A DNA stretch of 11,353 nt from Nitrospirota bacterium (GCA_015233265.1 JADFXZ010000055.1:1-11353); one strand, 5' to 3'; positions 1-6,098 are shown, numbered from the stretch's first letter. Numbers and translations: made by a program. The notes: generated from the sequence alone by a model not told the origin.

Positions 1-108
1 TAATATCATATACTTACAGCCTTTTATCACACTTTTGCACCAGGAACATCCGTTAGAAGATAAAATGGTCGATGTCACCTGTTATACCCTGTCTCTGTTA
101 TCCTTATG

Positions 109-205
109 TTACCCCGTAATGCCAAGCCTGTTATTTTAAGACGCCTGAGGCCGCATCGGTATAATGGTCAAAGTTTGAGTACTTTGATATGGGCGTAACG
201 ATCAT
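109..205 (-). pseudogene. Remnant of the 5' end of a Fic-domain toxin gene
   Basis: No intact gene lies left of the VbhA-like antitoxin, but its expected partner has left a trace. In the +1 frame an ATG at 203-205 sits inside the antitoxin gene and opens a frame ending ...YTDAASGVLK, then TAA at 131-133. Dropping one base (the A at 133) restores NRLGITG, read from 132 to 112, before another stop at 109-111. The combined string YTDAASGVLK-NRLGITG matches the usual N-terminus of VbhT-type Fic proteins (Y-x-D-x-x-[ST]-G-V-L-[KR]-N-[KR]-LGI), and an antitoxin-toxin start overlap is typical of that family. Nothing Fic-like (no HPFxxGNG motif) is visible in bases 1-108. The match is recalled from the family, not computed. 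This is a dead fragment or the start of a gene broken by rearrangement. Confidence 0.6.
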
Positions 206-362
206 AAAGATTGCTGATAACATCGGCAGTTGTCATTTCGTCGCATGTTACACGCTCCAATTCGGCAACAGTTTCAGGCGGCACCGTCAATCCCTCAAGC
301 CGCTGCTGTGCAAGGGCTTGATCGAGTGCGCGTTTATTGCGTTGCAACTCATCATTTGTCAC
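168..362 (-). CDS. VbhA-like antitoxin of a Fic toxin-antitoxin module
   Basis: This 64-residue protein has the layout of VbhA-family antitoxins. An N-terminal helix ends in the segment ALAQQRLEGL (residues 16-25) and is followed by PPETVAELERV and a TTADVI...DRYA tail. In this family the helix carries an inhibitory [ST]xxxE[GN] motif whose Glu blocks the ATP pocket of the Fic AMP-transferase. Here E23-G24 are present, but the Ser/Thr four residues before the Glu is Gln (Q19). The start is GTG at 360-362, chosen because AGGGGAA lies just upstream. The gene for the toxin should follow and overlap, but only a frameshifted remnant is found (109-205), so this is probably an orphan antitoxin. The family call is by pattern recognition. 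Confidence 0.72.
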   Translation of the reverse strand: MTNDELQRNKRALDQALAQQRLEGLTVPPETVAELERVTCDEMTTADVISNLYDRYAHIKVLKL

Positions 363-389
363 GGCGTTCCCCTTTTCAACAACACTTTC

Positions 390-398
390 ATTATACCA
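390..398 (-). promoter_or_regulatory. Extended -10 promoter element for the VbhA-like antitoxin
   Basis: Read on the minus strand, these bases are TGGTATAAT, a perfect -10 box with the TGn extension. It lies about 28 bases upstream of the GTG start, which predicts a short leader holding the AGGGGAA ribosome site. No good -35 hexamer exists at 17 bases. That position falls in a run of nine Gs (413-421 on the plus strand as C9). Confidence 0.5.
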
Positions 399-412
399 TT
401 TTGCACCCGTTG

Positions 413-421
413 CCCCCCCCC
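413..421. repeat. Homopolymer tract C9 (G9 on the minus strand)
   Basis: Nine consecutive C residues lie in the spacer upstream of the antitoxin promoter, covering the place where a -35 box would be. Mononucleotide tracts of this length are prone to slippage and, elsewhere, are known to change promoter strength. No other homopolymer as long was noticed in the window. Confidence 0.85.
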
Positions 422-470
422 AATATACATCTGTTTAGATACGTAATTGTGGACAGTGAACGTTGCTTGT

Positions 471-866
471 TCACTTTGTCATTTCTAAGAAATTCTCAAC
501 CCAAATTAATATATTTTCTGCAATTTCCAATGCCTCTTCGTACATGGTCTTGTCAACTGGTATATAATCTCCAGGATAGCGTGTCTCAACGGCGTAATTA
601 GTTAATAATTTTGCCCTTTGCAACTTTTGGGGAAGTTTTATTCCCGCCGAATCGAGTAAATCAATCAGGTAGGCAATATCATGAGCCCTGTTAAACCTGA
701 TATTATGCATGACACATACCGACTTCAATGCTTTTTCAACAGGCTGTTGTGCATCAAAACATATATCCTCGTACAATATTTCATCTGTGGCCTTGCCAAG
801 CCGCGCGCGGGCGAGATTACTTCTTGAACGGCAAAGCCATTCTTTTGCCTTTAGGCGGCTTTTCAT
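471..866 (-). CDS. HEPN-domain protein, likely toxin of a nucleotidyltransferase/HEPN pair
   Basis: A 131-residue, mainly helical protein of the HEPN type. Recognisable blocks are the opening AKEWLCRSRSNLARA (residues 7-21), the core helix DICFDAQQPVEKAL (34-47), the RAHDIAYLIDLL block (60-71) and ETRYPGDY (94-101) before a final helix. Together these are the signature of small HEPN proteins coded next to minimal nucleotidyltransferases. R57 and H62 form an Rx4H spacing like that of HEPN RNases, but the residue after the Arg is Phe, not the usual polar one, so catalytic competence is uncertain. The ATG (864-866) follows AGGAAAG at good distance and lies 50 bases inside the upstream nucleotidyltransferase gene, implying translational coupling. 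In characterised pairs the HEPN partner is an RNase toxin silenced by AMPylation; that role here is inference. Confidence 0.82.
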   Translation of the reverse strand: MKSRLKAKEWLCRSRSNLARARLGKATDEILYEDICFDAQQPVEKALKSVCVMHNIRFNRAHDIAYLIDLLDSAGIKLPQKLQRAKLLTNYAVETRYPGDYIPVDKTMYEEALEIAENILIWVENFLEMTK

Positions 867-1173
867 AGATAATCTTTCCTTTCTTATCTGCCTCGTAGTA
901 TATCAAATATGGGTCGTCTTTCAGTATTTCAAACTTGTCAATATCTACTGCCAAGAGATCGACTGGTGCGCCGATATGCTTAAAATGAAGATATATGTTC
1001 TGCACTAGCTTACGTTGATCTTTAAGATTCTTCTTCAGGACGAGAATATCATAATCGCTTGCCGATGTATATGTTCCAGCGGCATAGGAGCCGAAAAGGA
1101 CTATCCTGTCAGGTCTTGCCACCTTGATAATTATCCTCACGGCATTTTCCAGTGGTGTTGAGGCCTCAGGCAT
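817..1173 (-). CDS. Minimal nucleotidyltransferase (MNT) antitoxin of the HEPN pair
   Basis: This 118-residue protein is a DNA polymerase beta-like minimal nucleotidyltransferase. It has the GSYAAG...SDYD signature (G28-S29, D40 and D42) and a third acidic residue, D72, in PVDLLAVD, so the metal-binding triad looks complete. In studied systems the MNT AMPylates and silences its HEPN partner. The frame is open up to a TTG at 1258-1260, but ATG 1171-1173 is preferred. It puts the protein at normal MNT length, and a good promoter (1180-1209) lies inside the longer version. No Shine-Dalgarno precedes this ATG, consistent with a leaderless message. The 3' end runs 50 bases into the HEPN gene, past the KGKIIYE where such proteins usually end, adding a short basic tail. 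Confidence 0.83.
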   Translation of the reverse strand: MPEASTPLENAVRIIIKVARPDRIVLFGSYAAGTYTSASDYDILVLKKNLKDQRKLVQNIYLHFKHIGAPVDLLAVDIDKFEILKDDPYLIYYEADKKGKIIYEKPPKGKRMALPFKK

Positions 1174-1179
1174 ATATTT

Positions 1180-1209
1180 AATATATAATAAAAATATTTC
1201 ATTAGTCAA
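1180..1209 (-). promoter_or_regulatory. Sigma-70-like promoter of the MNT/HEPN pair, predicted leaderless
   Basis: On the minus strand TTGACT (1204-1209) and TATATT (1180-1185) are separated by 18 bases of AT-rich sequence. Transcription starting about seven bases past the -10 box would begin at or beside the A of the MNT ATG at 1173, so the mRNA would have essentially no leader. Confidence 0.55.
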
Positions 1210-1263
1210 CTTAATGGCACTATGGGTACACTTTTTTCCCTGAGGCTTTCGCGCGCTCAACTA

Positions 1264-1293
1264 TTGACGGTGCGTTATTCTTATTGATATGAT
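1264..1293 (+). promoter_or_regulatory. Candidate promoter for the molybdoenzyme-desulfurase gene
   Basis: TTGACG (1264-1269) and TATGAT (1288-1293) are spaced by 18 bases in the divergent gap. Transcription would start near 1300. A GGGAG ribosome site at 1306-1310 then precedes the ATG at 1323 with a rather long 12-base spacer. Confidence 0.5.
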
Positions 1294-1322
1294 ACATAGG
1301 GTTTCGGGAGTCATATTAACAA

Positions 1323-4300
1323 ATGCAAAACCACGGCAATAATAAAGAGAAACAGGCTATATGCGGCATCTGTCCGGCGGGCTGTTGGGTCGTAGTAGAG
1401 TATGACCACAACGGTATGATAGGCGCGGTAAGGGCTGATGGGTCCTCTACTTTGGGGATGATTTGCAGACTTGGTGAGCACTCCAGAGAGATCGTCTACT
1501 CTAAAGACCGCCTGAAGTACCCTCTGAAACGCAATGGCCCGAAAGGATCCTTCGACTTTGAACGCATCTCATGGGACGAGGCCTATGACATTATAGTTAG
1601 TCGTCATGTGTCTATCAAGGCCGAATATGGCCCTGAGGCAACTGCAATCTACACGGGCAGAGGCAGTTTTGAACTGGCCATGTGTGATGTCTATCAACCT
1701 AAGGGCGTTGCCGTATCCTCAGCCTCAAGCGTCCTCTTTCCCTTTGGCAGCCCCAACACACTTGGAGTCGGGGCATTGTGTTATGTATCGTTTGCTATGA
1801 TAGCCCCCCATGTGACTATGGGGGGGATGATGATAAACATGTTTTCAGATATTGAAAATGCGCAGCTCATCGTCGTCTGGGGTGCTAATCCTGCCACAGA
1901 TTCCCCTCCGCTTGACTATAAGCGCATTATCGCGGCCTCTAATCGAGGTGCGGAAATCGTTGTCATAGACCCTCGCAAGACTATGATGGCTAAACTGCCG
2001 CGCGCAACGTGGATTCCCATTCGTCCTGGTACGGACGGGGCGCTGGCTCTCTCCATGTGCGGCGTCATCATAGAGGAAGAACTCTACGACGAGGATTTCG
2101 TGCGCAACTGGAGCGTGGGGTTTGATGATTTCACTCGCTATGTCCAGCACTTCAGACCAGAAACAGTGGAATCAGTCACCGGCATAGACGCGCAAACTAT
2201 CAGGCAATTAGCACGAAAAATCGCCGGCGCCTCAGGGTCTGCCCCCATCATGTACAGCGGGCTTGAGTACAGTGACAGCGGTGTTCAGGCCATTCGCGCA
2301 GCTCATGTCCTGTGGGCGCTGGCAGGTCAACTTGATGTATCCGGTGGGCGGTGCTTTACAATGGCTGAAAACCATTTCAAGCTCAATAGAGACGGGCTTA
2401 TCCAGAATCCGGATATGACAAAGGCCCTGGGCAAAGACCGCTTCCCCGTCTATAGCCACTATCGCGGGGAGTCTCACGCCATTGCCCTGTGTGACTCTGT
2501 CATCAACTCTAAACCCTATAAGATTCGTTCTCTGATTGTCTTGGGCGGCTCAATCATTACGGCATGGCCTGAGCCTCATATATGGCGCAAGACACTAAAC
2601 AATCTCGACTTTCTTGTTACTATTGACCGCACGCTTACCGCTGACGCCGCTTATGCCGACATTGTCTTACCTGCAACTACTATGTACGAAATCGAATCTT
2701 ATATGGTCTATGGCCCTATGTTTGTCATCAGAGAGCGGGTTATCGAACCCCTGGGGCAGGCCAGAAATGATTTTTTTATCATGGCCGAACTGGCCGCGAG
2801 GCTTGGCTATGGCCACCTATACCCGCAAACTGAGGATGAACTCTTTAGATATGTCCTCAAAGGCACTGGATTTACGCTGCAAGACATTCGTGACAGCGGT
2901 GGCACTGTAAGCGTTAAAACAGTAATGCCACAGTATAAGAAATGGCAGAAAGGCCTCCTGCGCCCAGACGGCAGGCCGGGCTTTGACACCCCTTCAGGAA
3001 AATTCGAAATAGCGTCGTCAATCCTCGAGGAATACGGCTATGACCCCCTGCCAGTGTACACAGAACCCGCTGAGGGGCCGCTTGCAGCCGCACCGGAAGT
3101 TTATAAAAGATATCCCCTAATATTTAACTCAGGCGCGCGTGTTACCACAGACTTCCGCAGCCAACACCACGGCATTGAAAGCCTGCTCAGAGACCGCCCT
3201 CATCCCACTGTCACCATAAATACGCTCGATGCGCGGCAGCGTGGTATCACCACCGGCGATTCAGTCACCATTACAACCGCTCGCGGCGCTGTCACCATGA
3301 GGGCAATTGTAACTGACGACATAATTAGAGGCGCCATTGACGCCAATATGGGTGGAGGCGGCCCGGTTGGCCCTAAGTCATGGCAGGATTGCAATATTAA
3401 TGACCTGACAAGCCTCGAGCGCTATGACCCCATATCCGGGTTCCCGGTCTATAAGACACTGCTTTGCCAAGTGGCAAAGGCTGACTCTGAAAACTCTGAC
3501 ACATTTAACATAGGCTCAGGTGAGTATGCCATCACCGCACATGACAGCTCTGAGTGGCAATCGACTAACCGCGTCTATCTTGACCATAACGCCACCACGC
3601 CGGTACATGAAAACGTCCGGGAGGCCATGAATCAGACCACAGCCTATGGAAACCCATCCAGCATCTACGGCGAGGGCCGCCAAGGCAGGGCTGTTATTGA
3701 CACAGCACGGCGCGCAGTTGCCCAACTCATCAACTGTACCGCTAAACGGCTGATATTCACCAGCGGCGGCTCAGAGGCCAACAACATGGCCATCAAGGGC
3801 GTGATTTTCTCTAAAACCATCTTCAATAGCAACAAAAGGCATCTGATTACATCCAGCATCGAACACCCCTCAGTCCTGAAAACATTTCAAAACCTTGAGC
3901 AATTTGGCTTTAACGTCACATACCTCAATGTCGATAAATATGGCACAGTAGATGTCGATGATCTCAAAGCGGCCCTAACCGAAACCACAGCACTGGTCAG
4001 CATAATGATGGCAAATAACGAAACCGGCTCAATTCAACCTATCAAAGCTCTCGCAGCAGCCGCCAAACAAAGCGGTGCCGTATTTCACACGGACGCGGTG
4101 CAGGCCATAGGAAAAATCCCCGTAGATGTCGAGGCTCTTGGCGTGGATATGCTTAGTCTCTCAGGACACAAGTTCTATGCACCAAAAGCAGTTGGCGCCT
4201 TATATATCCGAAAAGGCATCAATGTTCAGCCGCTAATTGACGGCGGCGGCCAGGAGTGGGGTCTGCGCGCTGGCACGGAAAATCTGCATGGAATTGCCGC

Positions 4301-4547
4301 CATAGGGCAGGCCGCCCTGCTTGCCGTGCAGTTGTCAGCTCACGCTCAGGGTATACTCGCGCTTTGCGACAAACTGCAACAAGGAAGTTGCCGCATCATC
4401 CCAGATGCACGGGCATCAACTGCAGAGGCGTCCAAACACCCTGAAAATGACCTTACCCGGTATGCGAGGCGAGTCTGTTGTCCTTGCCCTGGATCAAAAA
4501 GGGATTGCCATTTCATCAGGGTCAGCCGGCCGCTCCGGGTCGCCTGA
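1323..4547 (+). CDS. Molybdopterin oxidoreductase fused to a (frameshifted) cysteine desulfurase domain
   Basis: The open frame encodes 1074 residues. Residues 1-720 form a cytoplasmic bis-MGD oxidoreductase of the DMSO reductase superfamily, nearest by eye to PsrA/PhsA-like enzymes. A [4Fe-4S] motif (C14, C17, C21, C48) comes first; a candidate Mo-ligand Cys, C153, lies in SPNTLGVGALC. Further on are the ADAAYADIVLPATT cofactor block and a C-terminal dinucleotide-binding domain ending at GGGGPVGPKSWQD. There is no Tat signal. After a linker of about 30 residues a NifS/IscS fold begins at VYLDHNATTP (V751), with HTDAVQ and the PLP lysine K950 in SGHKFYAP. No ATG, GTG or TTG lies near the junction, so the fusion is real in this sequence. 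The last residues, after A1029 or so, are out of frame: the true C-terminus continues in another frame (4411-4719). The physiological substrate cannot be told from sequence. Confidence 0.88.
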   Translation: MQNHGNNKEKQAICGICPAGCWVVVEYDHNGMIGAVRADGSSTLGMICRLGEHSREIVYSKDRLKYPLKRNGPKGSFDFERISWDEAYDIIVSRHVSIKAEYGPEATAIYTGRGSFELAMCDVYQPKGVAVSSASSVLFPFGSPNTLGVGALCYVSFAMIAPHVTMGGMMINMFSDIENAQLIVVWGANPATDSPPLDYKRIIAASNRGAEIVVIDPRKTMMAKLPRATWIPIRPGTDGALALSMCGVIIEEELYDEDFVRNWSVGFDDFTRYVQHFRPETVESVTGIDAQTIRQLARKIAGASGSAPIMYSGLEYSDSGVQAIRAAHVLWALAGQLDVSGGRCFTMAENHFKLNRDGLIQNPDMTKALGKDRFPVYSHYRGESHAIALCDSVINSKPYKIRSLIVLGGSIITAWPEPHIWRKTLNNLDFLVTIDRTLTADAAYADIVLPATTMYEIESYMVYGPMFVIRERVIEPLGQARNDFFIMAELAARLGYGHLYPQTEDELFRYVLKGTGFTLQDIRDSGGTVSVKTVMPQYKKWQKGLLRPDGRPGFDTPSGKFEIASSILEEYGYDPLPVYTEPAEGPLAAAPEVYKRYPLIFNSGARVTTDFRSQHHGIESLLRDRPHPTVTINTLDARQRGITTGDSVTITTARGAVTMRAIVTDDIIRGAIDANMGGGGPVGPKSWQDCNINDLTSLERYDPISGFPVYKTLLCQVAKADSENSDTFNIGSGEYAITAHDSSEWQSTNRVYLDHNATTPVHENVREAMNQTTAYGNPSSIYGEGRQGRAVIDTARRAVAQLINCTAKRLIFTSGGSEANNMAIKGVIFSKTIFNSNKRHLITSSIEHPSVLKTFQNLEQFGFNVTYLNVDKYGTVDVDDLKAALTETTALVSIMMANNETGSIQPIKALAAAAKQSGAVFHTDAVQAIGKIPVDVEALGVDMLSLSGHKFYAPKAVGALYIRKGINVQPLIDGGGQEWGLRAGTENLHGIAAIGQAALLAVQLSAHAQGILALCDKLQQGSCRIIPDARASTAEASKHPENDLTRYARRVCCPCPGSKRDCHFIRVSRPLRVA

Positions 4548-4719
4548 GCCATCTCACGCACTTACCGCAATGGGCCTTTCGCAAGAGGACGCACACTGCT
4601 CAGTTAGATTCTCTCTTGGCTATGAAAACACCCATGAGCAAATTGAGCATACTATTAGGATGATAGGAGAAATGGTCAGGGACGTAAAGAATCTCGTCAG
4701 ATTCGTCCCCTGCCGGTAA
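3573..4719 (+). pseudogene. NifS/IscS-like cysteine desulfurase domain, frameshifted and lacking its catalytic Cys
   Basis: This is the 3' half of the fusion gene taken as one broken domain. The first frame runs from VYLDHNATTP to ...IIPDA (ending 4409). Homology resumes at 4411 in the next frame with GHQLQRRPNTLKM, and proceeds through TLPGMRGESVVLALDQ to the natural C-terminus at 4719. NifS proteins normally have about three more residues (such as R-x-N) between IPDA and GH, so a deletion of about eight bases is the simplest cause. The first frame instead reaches TGA at 4545-4547. Separately, the persulfide Cys in the SSGSAC[RTS]SG loop is Gly (codon GGC, 4528-4530). PLP-binding features upstream are intact. 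Desulfurase activity by the usual route should be lost; whether this reflects decay or a changed function is open. Confidence 0.8.
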
Positions 4720-4752
4720 TTATTATCGTAGAAAAATACTGGAGAACTAAAC

Positions 4753-5745
4753 ATGAATGGCAGCAATACACAAGATGTGCAATTTGAGATAATTAATTAC
4801 CTTGACCATTCCTATAAAAAAGATGTGAAAGAGGAAATCAGGGAGGGTCTGACGGCGAGGCAAAAAACGATTAACTGCAAATACTTCTACGACGCCAGAG
4901 GCTCAAGGCTCTTTGAAGACATCTGTACGCTGCCCGAATACTATGTAACGCGCACAGAGCTGTCAATCCTGCGCAACTGTGCCGCCGAGATGGTAAACTT
5001 CTTTGACAGCGGAGACCTCATGGAACTTGGCTGCGGCTCAAGTAAAAAGATTGAGGTCCTGCTTGACGGTCTAGGCGGCGACAGACGAGGCAAATCCAGC
5101 TATCTTCCAGTTGATATAAGCGAAACGGCGGTCATTGACTCTTCCAGAGCACTAACAGCCATGTACCCTGAGCTGAAAGTCACCGCGATTGTGGCCGACA
5201 TTACGCGGCAAATGGCAATGATAACCACTGAGCGTCCATGCGCGCTCCTGTTTCTGGGCAGCACTATAGGCAACTTCTCAGCCTCCGAGCGGTTCGATTT
5301 CCTCAGTGGCATCGCCAGCTCAATGAAGTCCGAAGACCGCCTCCTCCTGGCATTCGATATGGTTAAAGACATTGGCATTCTCGAAGCAGCGTACAATGAC
5401 TCAAGAGGCGTAACCGCAGAGTTCAATAAAAATGCCCTTTTAGTAGTGAACCGCGAGGTCGATGGAAACTTCGACCCCTCTAACTTTGCGCATGTGGCAC
5501 ACTTCGATGAGGACAATCTGCGCATCGAGATGCATCTCAGAGCGCTTAAAGCATGCCTCGTGAAGTGTAACGCCCTCGAGATGGAAATCGCCTTTGAGGA
5601 GGGTGAAACTATCCACACGGAAAACTCACACAAGTTCACGCCATCTGGCATTGAGGCCATAGTAGGGCAATCCGGCTTCAACATTGAGGCATCATACAGC
5701 GACCCTGAGCACTGGTTTTCCATCATGGAATTATCAGCGGTATAA
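4753..5745 (+). CDS. egtD: L-histidine N-alpha-methyltransferase (ergothioneine pathway)
   Basis: At 330 residues this is a full-length member of the EgtD family, which trimethylates histidine with three SAM to give hercynine (histidine betaine), the first step to ergothioneine. The family opening YFYDARGSRLFEDI (44-57) is followed by LPEYYVTRTE (60-69), the SAM loop ELGCGSSKK (91-99), LGSTIGNF (168-175) and TENSHKFT (289-296). Residues that bind histidine in mycobacterial EgtD have counterparts: N174, Y214, E290, S292 and a Tyr in PEYY. The start ATG follows GGAGA at good spacing. The gene begins 33 bases after the frameshifted desulfurase end, on the same strand, so the two are probably one transcript. 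No EgtB, EgtC or EanB-like gene is in the window, so how sulfur would be added is unknown. Confidence 0.92.
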   Translation: MNGSNTQDVQFEIINYLDHSYKKDVKEEIREGLTARQKTINCKYFYDARGSRLFEDICTLPEYYVTRTELSILRNCAAEMVNFFDSGDLMELGCGSSKKIEVLLDGLGGDRRGKSSYLPVDISETAVIDSSRALTAMYPELKVTAIVADITRQMAMITTERPCALLFLGSTIGNFSASERFDFLSGIASSMKSEDRLLLAFDMVKDIGILEAAYNDSRGVTAEFNKNALLVVNREVDGNFDPSNFAHVAHFDEDNLRIEMHLRALKACLVKCNALEMEIAFEEGETIHTENSHKFTPSGIEAIVGQSGFNIEASYSDPEHWFSIMELSAV

Positions 5746-5806
5746 TATAGGTATCAATCAGGACAGCTGCCATGGCAATCGCATTTGAAAGTTTAGGCAG
5801 AAATGC

Positions 5807-5950
5807 TTATAGCCCTGACCGCGGGCACAGATAGAATTCAACATTTTCTGACAGCCAGAATATTTTATCAAGGATATTATAAGCAATTGATTTATCCAGT
5901 CGTATCGCGTCATGTTCAGCGTACGGTGTAAACTCAATCACATACGCCAT
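5807..5950 (-). pseudogene. Truncated RelE/ParE-family toxin (47 residues)
   Basis: The frame starts MAYVIEFTPYAEHD and runs to FWLSENVEFYLCPRSGL before TAA at 5807-5809. The opening and the ILDKIFWLSEN helix match the N-terminal half of RelE-type mRNA interferases (MAYxIEFTPxAExD...ILKKIxWLSEN). The second half, which normally carries LTGxxxGxYKLRVGDYRVIY and the catalytic basic residues, is absent, and I see no continuation in the 60 bases before egtD ends. The ATG (5948-5950) follows the antitoxin stop by one base, the normal coupled arrangement. A standard RelE is about 85-90 residues, so this copy is almost certainly inactive. Confidence 0.7.
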
Positions 5951-5951
5951 C

Positions 5952-6098
5952 TCAATTAAGTTCAAGCCGCCTTTTTATCTCATCAAAAGAAATTCTCTCT
6001 TTGGTGGACGAGACAGACGCTTCAAGTTCCTTAACAAAATCGTCGCGTAATTCAAGGCCAGCGTCAGGGTCAAAAAGCTCTCTGAACTTTTCTTCCAT
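5952..6098 (-). CDS. Small RelB-like antitoxin
   Basis: A 48-residue acidic-basic helical protein: MEEKFRELFDPDAG, then LELRDDFVKELEASV, then ERISFDEIKRRLEL. The pattern of a short N-terminal part plus a [LI]SFDE[IV]xxRL tail is that of antitoxins coded directly upstream of RelE/ParE toxins, and a truncated RelE follows one base later. ATG 6096-6098 is preferred. The frame is open upstream to 6179, but that extension is rich in Trp, Cys and His and unlike the family. The ribosome site is weak (AAGG in TAAGGTA). The coding part after M1 looks intact although its toxin is not, so it may persist as an orphan antitoxin or repressor. Confidence 0.6.
   Translation of the reverse strand: MEEKFRELFDPDAGLELRDDFVKELEASVSSTKERISFDEIKRRLELN

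Noticed and set aside
2..139. Open plus-strand frame running in from the left edge and ending TAA at 137-139
   Set aside because: The translation is low in complexity and unlike any family I know, and it lies opposite the Fic remnant; too short to support as a gene end.
168..187. Inverted repeat TCAAAGT / ACTTTGA at the end of the antitoxin gene
   Set aside because: It lies partly in coding sequence, is AT-rich and has no following T run on the minus strand, so it is weak as a terminator.
1174..1260. N-terminal extension of the MNT protein from a TTG at 1258-1260
   Set aside because: It has no ribosome site, is unlike MNT proteins and contains the predicted promoter.
4405..4415. Programmed ribosomal frameshift in the desulfurase domain
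   Set aside because: No slippery heptamer or obvious stimulatory structure is present at the switch, residues appear to be missing, and the catalytic Cys is also lost, so a mutation is simpler.
5100..5726. 208-codon minus-strand open frame opposite egtD
   Set aside because: It is a shadow of a well-supported gene; its Ser/Arg-rich translation matches nothing known.
5768..5777. Perfect palindrome TGCCATGGCA just after egtD
   Set aside because: It has no loop and no T tract, and ten-base palindromes occur by chance; it is not a terminator.
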